Below are positions 44,495 to 53,363 of a DNA stretch of 64,000 nt, in pieces. Every line of letters starts with the position of its first letter. The first letter of the stretch is position 1. The translations under genes were made by a program, and so were the position numbers. The stretch comes from Collinsella ureilytica (GTDB lineage: Bacteria; Actinomycetota; Coriobacteriia; Coriobacteriales; Coriobacteriaceae): the NCBI RefSeq assembly GCF_019795105.1, contig NZ_JAIMFO010000005.1, positions 248,001 through 312,000 of the forward strand, given 5' to 3'. The notes below the pieces were generated by a model that had not been told where the DNA came from, did not search any database, and saw nothing but the letters and a program-made list of their open reading frames with translations.

Positions 44495-45775
44495 TCAGAC
44501 GGTGGACTCTGGCTCTTCATCTGTCTGCGCGGGTAAGATCAGGTTGAGCAAGATGCCAACAAGTGTTGAGGTTGCCATGCCAGGCAAGGCATAGTCGCCC
44601 ACTGGGATAGAGATCCCTGCTGTCTCCATGCCGACCCCAAGTATGATCACAACCGAGGCAATCATAAGATTACGATTGTCGTCAAAATCAACCTTATTGC
44701 TCACAAGCATTCTCAAACCATTGCTTGCAATGAGTCCAAAGAGCAGTAGACAGACGCCGCCCATCACCGGAGAGGGAATTGAGCGTACAAGCGCAGCAAG
44801 CTTTGGGCAAAAGCCTCCCACAACCAGGGCAATTCCTGCGGCATACCAAAAGATTTGCGTTGCATAAACGCGGGTGACACTCATCACGCCAATATTTTCT
44901 GCATACGTCGTGGTCGGAGGGCCACCAAGGCAGCCCGAGATAACGCACGAAATACCATCTCCCGCAAGCGAGCGCGGCAGCATCGAGCGATAATCGCGAC
45001 CTACAACCTCACCTACCGTAAGCAAGTGACCGATGTGTTCAATGACCGTCACAATTGCCACGGGGGCAATGAGTGCAATCGCGCCCAGATCAAAGCGAGG
45101 GGCGTTTAAGTGCGGCAAGCCAACCCAGGCCGCCTCTGCAACAGGCGCGAGATCAACGAGGCCAAGTGGGATCGAGACCAGATACCCAACTACGATGGAA
45201 AGCAGAACCGGCACCGTGCCAAGCAATCCCCCACGGCTCGAAAAAACAACAGCTGAAACCAGTGTAATCCCAGCAACGACTGATCCCAGTACAAAAAATG
45301 TCGGGTTGCCATCGACACTATCGTGCATAAGCGCCATTTTGGCTGCCGTAGCAGACAGTCCCACTCCAATGACGATCATAACGGCTGCTACCAGGACAGG
45401 CGGCAAAATCCGGTCAAGCCAGCCAGTACCGATTACACGCACGATCGCAGCAGCTGCCAAAAACACAAGACCGGCAACAATGACGCCGCTCATAGCCGCG
45501 TCTAGCCCGCGCGTAGCTCCAACGGCCAAAATAGGGCTGATAAATGCAAAGGAGCTTCCTAAATAGCTTGGAATCTTGTTCCGGGTGACCAGCAAGTAGC
45601 AGATAGTTCCTATGCCAGAACACATGATGGCAACATTAGGATCAAGGCCAGTTAAGATCGGTACCAGTACCGTTGCACCAAACATGCTCATCATATGCTG
45701 GATACCAAGTGGAATCGCACGAACTGGCGCAACGTGGTCGTCCACTCCAATGACTTCGCGCTCGTGACGAGCCAT
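44495..45775 (-). CDS. uraA: Uracil permease (NCS2 family)
   Basis: 426 residues, fourteen-segment nucleobase/proton symporter. Motifs: VRAIPLGIQHMMSMFGATVLVPILTGLDPNVA at the start, SYLGSSFAFISPILAVG, the substrate-site region APVAIVTVIEHIGHLLTVG, and GGPPTTTYAENIGVMSVTRVYA. These fit UraA rather than xanthine permeases. AGGAGGATCT precedes the ATG at 45775. No riboswitch or pyrR-type attenuator is evident upstream. Confidence 0.93.
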   Translation of the reverse strand: MARHEREVIGVDDHVAPVRAIPLGIQHMMSMFGATVLVPILTGLDPNVAIMCSGIGTICYLLVTRNKIPSYLGSSFAFISPILAVGATRGLDAAMSGVIVAGLVFLAAAAIVRVIGTGWLDRILPPVLVAAVMIVIGVGLSATAAKMALMHDSVDGNPTFFVLGSVVAGITLVSAVVFSSRGGLLGTVPVLLSIVVGYLVSIPLGLVDLAPVAEAAWVGLPHLNAPRFDLGAIALIAPVAIVTVIEHIGHLLTVGEVVGRDYRSMLPRSLAGDGISCVISGCLGGPPTTTYAENIGVMSVTRVYATQIFWYAAGIALVVGGFCPKLAALVRSIPSPVMGGVCLLLFGLIASNGLRMLVSNKVDFDDNRNLMIASVVIILGVGMETAGISIPVGDYALPGMATSTLVGILLNLILPAQTDEEPESTV

Positions 45776-45998
45776 AGATCCTCCTGTTGTTGAGCCGGAC
45801 TTCAATTACCGCCGATTAGAATTACGGCTGCCGCTTAACTCCAAGCCACCTGAGATTCGGCTGTTGTGAATACGAATTTCACTGCCGCTAATTCGAGTTC
45901 CATCTGCTGCTGACTCGGACTCCAACCGCCGCCGATTTGAATCCGTATCACTATAGCGGAATATAGTGACTTCTCGCCGCGAAGGTGAGTTGATTTGC

Positions 45999-46106
45999 GC
46001 TCGCACGGATAAATCCGCCCGCACGGCTGGATGTGCTCGCACGGATAAATCCGCCCGCACGGGTGGATGTGCTTTCACGGGCGAGTACACTCGCACGGGT
46101 GGGGAT
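45999..46106. repeat. 18-bp tandem array with 36-bp higher-order unit
   Basis: Six 18-base units alternate GCTCGCACGGATAAATCC and GCCCGCACGGCTGGATGT-like forms. The first two 36-base pairs (45999-46034, 46035-46070) differ by one base; later units diverge. Confidence 0.9.
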
Positions 46107-46377
46107 ACACTTGTAGGTGCGCTTTCTTCCCGCGCCAGATCTCCCAGCTTAAGAAGAGCAGGACATGTCTTCAAGCATTTTGACCGGAGCGCTGAGTGAA
46201 AATAACAACAAAAACTGCCAAGCCAGACACAAAGTCCAACTTGGCAGCCATAGAAACATCGCGCCCAGCAATCCAATAATATGCAAGCTACAGAGCCAGC
46301 AACGCAGGCGCATACATCGCTCAATAACCCATGTGCAAGGCGCAAACACAAGAGCATTTAACTCAAAAAACACAGTG

Positions 46378-46505
46378 CCAAAGCATACTAGCCGAAGGTG
46401 CTCGCACGCTTTAAGGACAGCGCCAGAGCATGCTAATCGAAGATGCCAGTACACTTAAGGAGCAGCGACAAAGCATACTTGCTGAAGCGCCGGCGTGCTT
46501 GAGCC
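46378..46505. repeat. 45-bp degenerate tandem array
   Basis: Two full units (46378-46422 and 46423-46467) and a partial third share CCARAGCATRCTA..CGAAG and TTAAGGA-CAGCG. Confidence 0.8.
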
Positions 46506-46513
46506 CAGAACAC

Positions 46514-47827
46514 CTAAACGATCAGGAAGTAGATCAAAAATGCGATGGCAGCCACCCACATGAGCGGCTTTACCTTCTTGATCTGGCCGGTCACTGCAGC
46601 AACAGCAACATAGGCAATGAAGCCAAAGCCGATGCCGTCAGAGATGGAATAGGTAAAGGGCACGCCAGCCACGATCATAAACGCCGGGAAGCCTGCAAGT
46701 AGGTCGCCCCAGTCAATATCGTGAACCTCGCTCATCATGAGGTAACCCACAAAGACCAAGGCACCGCAGGTAGCGGCCGAATTCACAATGGCAATTACCG
46801 GCGCAAAGAATGCCGCAAGAATAAACAGAATGCCAACGACCACAGACGAAAGGCCAGAACGACCACCGTCTGCCGCACCCGAGGAAGACTCAATAAAGGT
46901 GGTAATGGAAGACGCGCCAACCAAGCCACCAACAGCTGCAGCTGCAGAGTCAACAATCAGAATCGGCTTAATATCTTGAACCGATCCGTCCTCATTCAAG
47001 AATTCGCCCTGCTTGGCCACGGCCATGGCAGTTCCCATGGTGTCAAAGAAGTCAGACATCATGAGGGAGAAGGCAAACACGATAAGCGTTGGGTTGGTGA
47101 GCACCTTAACGATACCCATGGTTCCCTGCTCATCCGTTAAGAACGGAGCGCCAAACGACGAGAAGTCCAGACCTGAAACGAGCGCCTCAGGCATGTGCGT
47201 GAGACCTAGAGGAATACCAGCGAGCACCGACACGATAATGCCGACCAGCAAAGCGCCAGGCACGCGCATCGAATACAAAATGACCGTAGCAACAATGGAG
47301 ATGAGACCCATAATAAACAGCGGGTCGCTCACCTCACCCAAGGCAACCATCGTTGCCTCATTGGCCACGATAATGCCGCCATTCTTAAGGCCGATCATCG
47401 CAATGAAAAGGCCAAGGCCGACAGAGATAGCATGGCGAAGCGAAACCGGAATTGCATCCATAATTGCCTCGCGCAGACCGCACAACACGAGCAGGAGAAT
47501 CGCCACGCCTTCAACGAAGATAACGGCGTTTGCAGCATGCCAGTCTCCCCCGGCAATTGAGGTTAGGGTGAAAGCAACAATGGCGTTCACGCCCATGCCC
47601 GACGCGCAAGCGAGCGGTCGATTGGCAAAAATGCCCATCAGGATGGTCATAATGCCAGCACCAAGGCAGGTAGCCGTAACGGCGGCAATCATGGGAATGC
47701 CTGCCTCTACGAGCAGCGAGGGGTTCACCGCAATGATATAGGCCATCGCGAGAAACGTCGTGAGGCCAGCACGCATCTCTGTGCCAACGTTCGACCCTCG
47801 TTCGGAAAGCTTAAAGAACTGATCCAT
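46514..47827 (-). CDS. Purine permease of the AzgA/NCS2 family
   Basis: 437 residues, about twelve to fourteen membrane segments. Imports adenine, guanine or hypoxanthine with protons. Motifs: FKLSERGSNVGTEMRAGLTTFLAMAYIIAVNPSLL, ASGMGVNAIVAFTL (usually GMGLNA) and SDFFDTMGTAMAVAKQ. ATG 47827 has AAAGGAAG upstream; a Cys-rich 30-codon extension was rejected. No purine riboswitch is recognisable in the 294-base gap upstream. Confidence 0.94.
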   Translation of the reverse strand: MDQFFKLSERGSNVGTEMRAGLTTFLAMAYIIAVNPSLLVEAGIPMIAAVTATCLGAGIMTILMGIFANRPLACASGMGVNAIVAFTLTSIAGGDWHAANAVIFVEGVAILLLVLCGLREAIMDAIPVSLRHAISVGLGLFIAMIGLKNGGIIVANEATMVALGEVSDPLFIMGLISIVATVILYSMRVPGALLVGIIVSVLAGIPLGLTHMPEALVSGLDFSSFGAPFLTDEQGTMGIVKVLTNPTLIVFAFSLMMSDFFDTMGTAMAVAKQGEFLNEDGSVQDIKPILIVDSAAAAVGGLVGASSITTFIESSSGAADGGRSGLSSVVVGILFILAAFFAPVIAIVNSAATCGALVFVGYLMMSEVHDIDWGDLLAGFPAFMIVAGVPFTYSISDGIGFGFIAYVAVAAVTGQIKKVKPLMWVAAIAFLIYFLIV

Positions 47828-48121
47828 GGCTTCCTTTCTGTCACACTCTGAGGCGCACCCACAGTTGGCACGCACACACGCTCGGGCGCAGCCGCAACCA
47901 CAAACGGCGACGCACAAAAACTCGACGCGCTCATAGGACAGCGCGCACAGAACGCGTTAACGATACCAAATTTCTGCAGGGAAACGGCTATGGAATCATG
48001 GCTGTAACACTCTCATAGGATGAGTGACGGAATCGTAAAAATGAACCGATCGACAGGCTGGGCAGAACCACGGCCTAGGCAGAACCGCCGGGGCAGGGTC
48101 GAAGCCTCAGACAGGCACCGC

Positions 48122-49042
48122 CTACACGAGCGAGGGAGTAGCTCCGCTGAGTAAGAAATAAGCCAGCACAGCCACGCCAAGCAAAATACGGTAGATGCCA
48201 AAGGCAGTGAAGTCGTGACGACGCACGAACGACATCAGCCATCTTATTGCTAAAAGCGAGACCACAAAGGCAACCGCGCAACCTACTGCAAGCAGCATCG
48301 TCTCTTCCAGAGCAAAGGTCCCACCAGTGAGCAAAAACTTAACGAGCTTGAGAGCACTTGCTCCAAACATAACCGGGATAGCCAAAAAGAAGGTGAACTT
48401 AGAGGCAACCGTGCGCGTACAGCCCAAAATAAGACCACCGATAATCGTTGATCCTGAGCGCGAGGTTCCTGGCACTAACGCAAGCACCTGAAACAGACCG
48501 ATCCCGAGGGCAGTCTTCCAAGAAAGTTCCTCGAGGCTTTCAATCGATCCGATATCAGAATCAGATACCGCCAGATCTTCCTCACGAAAATGAGCTCCGA
48601 CCAGCTGGTTTTCGGCAGCTGCGAATCGGGATGCTCGCACGCGCTCCACCACAATAAAGATGAGACCATACAGAATAAGAGCACCAGCAACAACTGAGGC
48701 GTTGTACAGATGCTCCTCCATCCAATCATTCAGAGGAATGCCAATCGCTGCTGCTGGAATACAGCCAAGCACAATCTTGCCCCAGAGCGCCCACGTGCGA
48801 GCGCGACCTTCTCGGCCTTTTGAAGGGCTGAGCGGATTGAGATCGCTAAAAAAGTAAACGCATACCGCAAGAATTGCCCCGAGCTGAATAACCACGAGGT
48901 ACATGTTCCAAAACGCCTCGGACACGTTCAGCTTGGCAAATTCGTTCACGAGGATCATATGCCCCGTTGATGAGATGGGCAGCCATTCAGTTACGCCCTC
49001 GACCAAACCCATCAGGGCAGATTTAAGAAGTTCGATGATCAC
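48122..49042 (-). CDS. uppP: Undecaprenyl-diphosphatase
   Basis: 306 residues from a GTG with AGGAGGATCT upstream. Membrane enzyme that recycles undecaprenyl-PP for cell-wall synthesis and contributes to bacitracin tolerance. Active-site motifs: GLVEGVTEWLPISSTGHMILV near the start and ALVPGTSRSGSTIIGGLILG near residue 195. A ~35-residue hydrophilic insertion (FAAAENQLVGAHFREEDLAVSDSD area) makes it longer than the usual ~270. Confidence 0.95.
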   Translation of the reverse strand: MIIELLKSALMGLVEGVTEWLPISSTGHMILVNEFAKLNVSEAFWNMYLVVIQLGAILAVCVYFFSDLNPLSPSKGREGRARTWALWGKIVLGCIPAAAIGIPLNDWMEEHLYNASVVAGALILYGLIFIVVERVRASRFAAAENQLVGAHFREEDLAVSDSDIGSIESLEELSWKTALGIGLFQVLALVPGTSRSGSTIIGGLILGCTRTVASKFTFFLAIPVMFGASALKLVKFLLTGGTFALEETMLLAVGCAVAFVVSLLAIRWLMSFVRRHDFTAFGIYRILLGVAVLAYFLLSGATPSLV

Positions 49043-49275
49043 AGATCCTCCTGTCGCAACGGATCACTCCGCTTTGCTGTGTACGCGCACTGCTGTGTAC
49101 GCGCGCATTGCTGCGGCTCATTATCGCCTGCGCGCGGCAAGACAACCACCCGCGCCGCGAAAAAATCAGCACGTCCGCAGAATCGTTGCGGAAATTCGAA
49201 CTCCAGAGGGGTATACGATTGGTAAGACGGTTCGCAGGCCGGGGGATCTTCCCCGCCAAACTGGAGGAGGGCACC

Positions 49276-49713
49276 ATGAGCGAAGGGTATTCAACGGTAT
49301 TCGTCTCGCTCGACGGAACTGAACAGCAGGACTTTGTCCTCGCACGCGCAATCAAGGTAGCAGCGAATAACAATGCCAAACTCGTTATCGGCCACGTTAT
49401 TGACTCCACTGCTTTGGAAGCAGCAGGCTCCTACCCCATCGATTTGGTAGAAGGTCTTGAGGAAGCCTTCCGTGAGTCTATTGCCGAACAGGTGGAGGCC
49501 GCGCGCGAGAATCCCTTCATCTCCGAAGTGGAAGTGCTTATTCGCTCTGGCCGCATCCGCGAGACGCTAAAGGATGAAATGCTCGATATCATTCGTCCCG
49601 ATCTGGTGATTTGCGGCGCACGTGGGCTATCGGGCATTAAGTACGCGCTTTTGGGCTCAATCTCTACCTTCTTGCTCCGCAATACCGACTGCGACATTCT
49701 CGTCGTGAAGTAG
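49276..49713 (+). CDS. Universal stress protein UspA family
   Basis: 145 residues, one Usp domain. Cytosolic ATP-binding stress protein. The nucleotide motif appears as GARGLSGIKYALLGSISTFLLRN near the end (G-2x-G-9x-GS form). GGAGGAGG lies before the ATG. It is divergent from uppP and followed by a terminator shared with the histidine kinase gene. Confidence 0.92.
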   Translation: MSEGYSTVFVSLDGTEQQDFVLARAIKVAANNNAKLVIGHVIDSTALEAAGSYPIDLVEGLEEAFRESIAEQVEAARENPFISEVEVLIRSGRIRETLKDEMLDIIRPDLVICGARGLSGIKYALLGSISTFLLRNTDCDILVVK

Positions 49714-49745
49714 CTTGCATCCTTGCATAAGAGATCAGGTGAGCA

Positions 49746-49782
49746 ATGAGGCTGGTGCGTATGCCGCACCAGCCTCCTTTGC
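49746..49782. terminator. Bidirectional terminator between usp and histidine kinase
   Basis: GAGGCTGGTGCG (49748-49759) pairs with CGCACCAGCCTC (49765-49776), followed by CTTTGC on the plus strand. It lies between two convergent stop codons. Confidence 0.75.
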
Positions 49783-50924
49783 TACATACTGCTTGAAGGA
49801 TCGACTCGGTATGAGCCGTGCATTCTGCTGCGCTGCGACGAATCGTCCTCGTCCACATAACGGAAGCGATTCGTTGGGAAAGCAAGGCGCATCTCAAAGC
49901 CCTCTCCCAGAGCCGATCTGGCTTCCACGCCAATGCCCATCTTGGTGCACAGTCGCTTCACCAGATACAAGCCAATTCCCGTTGCTCGCTCCGTCACGCG
50001 TCCTTGCTCTCCGGTAAAACCACGATCAAAGACACGCGGCAAATCCGCCGCTCCAACACCGCGCCCATTGTCAGCCACGACGAGCACAACGCGCTCAGAC
50101 GAGCGCCCCTGATCTTGCACATACGAAGAGAAAGTAATTTCTGCGCCCTCTGCGCGTGCGTACTTCACGCTATTTTGAATCAGCTGTCCCAAAATGAAAC
50201 GAATCCATTTTTCGTCAGTAAAAACCTTTTCTGAAAGATTGGCCAAGCGCGGCTCCATATGCGCGCCAATGAGCAAGCGGAAGTTATCCTTTACGGTCTT
50301 CACTACCAGATCGTGCAAAGTATAGGATCGCACCAGATAATCGCGATCGACCGTTTCTGAACGCGCATAAAAGAGCGCCTGTTCAATATAGCCTTCCGTG
50401 CGATCCAGTGACTCTTCAACCGCATCGGTGCCGCGCAGCACTTCCTCAACATCAGGCGCAGATCCGTCAATTGGCATAAGCGTATCCCGCAGATTTTCTA
50501 CTGCTAAATGCGCAGCAGACAACGGGCTTTTTGCCTCATGCACCCACGTCTCTATATACTCTCGGTACTCTCCAACGCGACGCTCAGCAGCGGAAATGCG
50601 ATTATTTGCAGCCCTCGTGATAACCTCCAGGTCATCATAGGCAATGCAACCCTCTACAAAATAGGGACGCTCAACCATCTCTGTTAGCCACAGTGCCTGA
50701 TCGGGATGCTGAGAACACGCATGCAAATCGCGATAAAACGCCTGCTTTCTTGTGTAATCTACAATGAGCACAATCAGAGCACTCAACACAGGAATTGACG
50801 TGATAAGCAGCGCCGCCGCACCCGTGACCGATACTGCGCCTAACGCAATATACAGAAACACAATGGATGCCACGCCAACAGCAATACCGGGAGCGCACGA
50901 GCGCAAATACGAACCTAACCTCAT
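49782..50924 (-). CDS. Sensor histidine kinase, BceS-like
   Basis: 380 residues. Two N-terminal membrane segments (PGIAVGVASIVFLYIALGAV and GAAALLITSIPVLSALIVLIV) are separated by only a few residues, the intramembrane-sensing design of BceS-type kinases that detect cell-wall antibiotics through a partner ABC transporter. Phospho-acceptor His in IETWVHEAKSPL; N box LIQNSVKYA; G boxes DNGRGVG and ATGIGLYLV. It starts 2 bases after the response regulator stop. No BceAB transporter is adjacent. Confidence 0.92.
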   Translation of the reverse strand: MRLGSYLRSCAPGIAVGVASIVFLYIALGAVSVTGAAALLITSIPVLSALIVLIVDYTRKQAFYRDLHACSQHPDQALWLTEMVERPYFVEGCIAYDDLEVITRAANNRISAAERRVGEYREYIETWVHEAKSPLSAAHLAVENLRDTLMPIDGSAPDVEEVLRGTDAVEESLDRTEGYIEQALFYARSETVDRDYLVRSYTLHDLVVKTVKDNFRLLIGAHMEPRLANLSEKVFTDEKWIRFILGQLIQNSVKYARAEGAEITFSSYVQDQGRSSERVVLVVADNGRGVGAADLPRVFDRGFTGEQGRVTERATGIGLYLVKRLCTKMGIGVEARSALGEGFEMRLAFPTNRFRYVDEDDSSQRSRMHGSYRVDPSSSM

Positions 50925-50926
50925 CG

Positions 50927-51598
50927 CTACACCGAATAACCGTGACCGCGATGCGTCACCAGATAATCCGTGACCCCGATCTTTTCTAAGGTGGACCGGA
51001 GACGATTGATATTCACTGTCAGCGTATTGTCGTCCACAAATGCTTCAGAGTCCCACAGATCTCGCATGATCGCTTCTCGCGAAACAATAGTCCCAGCCTT
51101 GGAAATTAAGAGCGCGAGGATGCGCATCTCGTTTTTAGTGAGCTCAATCTGTTTCCCGTGCGCGCGAGCGAGTGATCGTGCTGGATCGAGCTCAACTCCA
51201 CCATGAGAAAGTACAAGCGCGCCCTCTGCACCAGAAGCGCGGCGCAGTAAGGCCTCGATACGTGCGACCAAAACGCGGAGCCGGTAGGGCTTGGGAATAA
51301 AATCATCCGCACCGAGATTCATGCTCATGACCTCATCGATCTCGGTGGTACGTGCGGTCAAAACTACAATTGGCACGTCGCTTGATCCTCTGAGCTCGCG
51401 GCAAATAAACTGGCCATCGGTTCCCGGCAAAGAGAGATCGAGCAGTACAAGATCCGGCTCGGCAGCAAGTATCTCTTCCACCACTCGGTCAAACGAGATA
51501 GCGGCCGCCGTCTTAAAGCCATTGCGCTCCAACGCGGCAATCAGCTCATTGCGAATGGCGGCGTCATCTTCCACGATATAAATCAGCGGCTCTGACAT
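50927..51598 (-). CDS. OmpR/PhoB-family response regulator, BceR-like
   Basis: 223 residues. The receiver domain (1-115) has acidic residues in IVEDD, the phospho-Asp in DLVLLDLSLPG and the Lys in IPKPY. The winged-helix DNA-binding domain has LTKNEMRILALLISKAGTIVSREAIMRDLWD and NRLRSTLEKIG. It is paired with the downstream kinase. Its target is likely an antimicrobial-peptide resistance gene elsewhere (inference). Confidence 0.95.
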   Translation of the reverse strand: MSEPLIYIVEDDAAIRNELIAALERNGFKTAAAISFDRVVEEILAAEPDLVLLDLSLPGTDGQFICRELRGSSDVPIVVLTARTTEIDEVMSMNLGADDFIPKPYRLRVLVARIEALLRRASGAEGALVLSHGGVELDPARSLARAHGKQIELTKNEMRILALLISKAGTIVSREAIMRDLWDSEAFVDDNTLTVNINRLRSTLEKIGVTDYLVTHRGHGYSV

Positions 51599-51694
51599 AG
51601 CTCTCCTCTCACACTTGATTGCATTATGACATCGGTGAGCAAGCTATGAAAACGAACCTGAGGGAGCTTTCGAAGATGTAAGGACAAGGTCGAA

Positions 51695-52159
51695 CTATTC
51701 GTGATCTTCCGCAGGTTCATACCATGCGGCCATAAATGCGCAAAGTATCAGGATGCAATCAAATATAGAAAAGAAATCAAAGAAGACCGGATTAACGTAT
51801 ATAAATATGCCATATCCATCAGTATCTGGCATAATGAGTTTAAATACTAAGTTAAAAGCTATATCAATGCCGATCAACACACGAAACATCTTTGAGGCTC
51901 CCGCAGATGTATCCATGTGAATATGTTTCTTAATGAAGGCAAACATACGGGAGAAGACGATAAAGCTAACCAATGAAATTGTTGTTGGGATAAGAAGTCC
52001 AAACATCAGGCGATCTCTGAGAGTAAGGTCTGTCCAAAAACCAGTCTGATAGCTAAAAATATAAAACCAGATTCCCGGAGTTTGATAGTAGGCAAAAATT
52101 ACAAGGGAAAGGAGAACAGCTGCAACTATGCTGCCTACCTTCCAAAACTTACTATCCAT
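51695..52159 (-). CDS. Hypothetical four-segment membrane protein
   Basis: 154 residues with about four hydrophobic segments (VGSIVAAVLLSLVIFAYY, FGLLIPTTISLVSFIVFSRMFAF, VLIGIDIAFNLVFKLIM, FFDFFSIFDCILILCAFMAAW). No family recognised. Base composition is clearly more AT-rich than its neighbours, which may indicate transfer. GAGGGTGG precedes the ATG. It lies 10 bases after the next gene's stop. Confidence 0.7.
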   Translation of the reverse strand: MDSKFWKVGSIVAAVLLSLVIFAYYQTPGIWFYIFSYQTGFWTDLTLRDRLMFGLLIPTTISLVSFIVFSRMFAFIKKHIHMDTSAGASKMFRVLIGIDIAFNLVFKLIMPDTDGYGIFIYVNPVFFDFFSIFDCILILCAFMAAWYEPAEDHE

Positions 52160-52169
52160 AAACCACCCT

Positions 52170-53066
52170 CTAACGTGCACGAGCTTGCAGGGCTGCAAGC
52201 CCCTCGGAACAAAGCGTGATGAAAGGTTCGTGCGCGTTCACAGCAGGAACTATCCCGTGTTCATCTGACACTAAAAACCATGCACTCGCCTGAGAACGAT
52301 CAGGTGCCGTGGTTCCTGAATCAGCCACTGAATCGTCGGCTGGAAGCTGAGCGAGTAGCACTGCCAAAAGCTCGTGTGACAATAATGCTGCCTCTGCGGG
52401 TGTATCTAGCTCCAGGGTCTCAGATGGCGACCCGTCTTGCATAGCACGCGATGCCGGAACAGCTTTCACATCTGCAAGCAAGCCATCTAGCTGGTCAGCT
52501 GGGAGCACTCGGTGATGCACGGTCAGCCCCCGTGTAGCCGCCAGCTGCTCTACAAGGCTCAGCATGCCGGATACGACAGCATGCTTTGCCTGAAAAATCA
52601 CAAGATTAGAGCCCGCTACCATGCAGAGCACCTCAGGCGCGACACCTGCCTCTGCACGCTCCGCCTCTGCCTGACGAGCGCACAGCACAAGATCAAGCAG
52701 TGAGGTTTGTGCAAGCGGCTCGTAAGGTCCAACCGACATTGCAGCGTTACCGTTCACATCCACCACGAGCATGAGGACGCCATCGCGCTCTGAGTAATCC
52801 CCCTCAGCAAGTGACCATTCAATATGTTGCTTTGCCCACGAGACGAGATTTCTCGTGATTTTCTCACCGTTTACCTGACGCTGAGCAAGTGCACGAATGT
52901 GCCGGTTCAGAAGAGGGACGCGCTTGTGAGCCATTCTCCAACGGCAAATAAGCGCTGGCCGATCAAGGTCAAAGGGTTCAGAGCCAAACTCTTGTGTCTC
53001 ACAAAACTCCTGATAGGCATTCAGATCCTCTGCATTATCGAAGATCTCCTCAATTGGCTCGTTCAT
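52170..53066 (-). CDS. Hypothetical cytosolic protein
   Basis: 298 residues from the ATG at 53066 with AAAGGAAG upstream; the 36 codons before it look non-coding. No signal or membrane segment. The N-terminal half contains RPALICRWRMAHKRVPLLNRHIRALAQRQVNGEKITRNLVSWAKQHIEW; the middle has DGVLMLVVDVNGNAAMSVGPYEPLAQTSLLDLV. The C-terminal ~50 residues (SAWFLVSDEHGIVPAVNAHEPFITLCSEGL) look like a small folded unit. I do not recognise the family. Confidence 0.75.
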   Translation of the reverse strand: MNEPIEEIFDNAEDLNAYQEFCETQEFGSEPFDLDRPALICRWRMAHKRVPLLNRHIRALAQRQVNGEKITRNLVSWAKQHIEWSLAEGDYSERDGVLMLVVDVNGNAAMSVGPYEPLAQTSLLDLVLCARQAEAERAEAGVAPEVLCMVAGSNLVIFQAKHAVVSGMLSLVEQLAATRGLTVHHRVLPADQLDGLLADVKAVPASRAMQDGSPSETLELDTPAEAALLSHELLAVLLAQLPADDSVADSGTTAPDRSQASAWFLVSDEHGIVPAVNAHEPFITLCSEGLAALQARAR

Positions 53067-53199
53067 CCCACTTCCTTTCTGCTCAACAAAAAGAGCTGCG
53101 GCCAGTCGTGCCCGTGCTGTAACCATTCTGACAGGTGAGTTGGAGTAAACGTCGGTTACAGGCACCCACCACAAGCAAGGAACGCCTCGCAGCAGCTCG

Positions 53200-53362
53200 C
53201 TAACAGCTCACCAGCGGTTCACCAACAGCAAGACATTCTCACCAGCACCTCACAAGCACCTTATCAGTGACCCGCCAGCAGCTCAGGTAGTGAAGCGCAC
53301 CTCACCAGCAACTTACCAGCAACCCGGCAGCACCTCAGGTAGTGAAGCACACCTCACTGGAC
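53200..53362. repeat. CTCACCAGCA-type degenerate repeats
   Basis: The gap between purH and the hypothetical gene is filled with imperfect copies of CTCACCAGCA. A longer motif CTCAGGTAGTGAAGC with flanks occurs at 53282 and 53334. Confidence 0.7.
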
Positions 53363-53363
53363 G

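Larger units (their letters stand above)
45776..46513. other. 738-bp repeat-filled intergenic region
   Basis: Three different tracts lie between azgA and uraA: imperfect CGCCGATT..GAAT motifs (about 45808-45950), an 18-bp array (45999-46106) and a 45-bp array (46378-46505). A 183-codon frame crosses it but shows repeat-driven composition and no family likeness. Confidence 0.6.

Noticed and set aside
45806-46357. 183-codon minus-strand ORF with Arg/Ser/Val repeats
   Set aside because: Spans the 18-bp array, has no convincing start signal and no family likeness.
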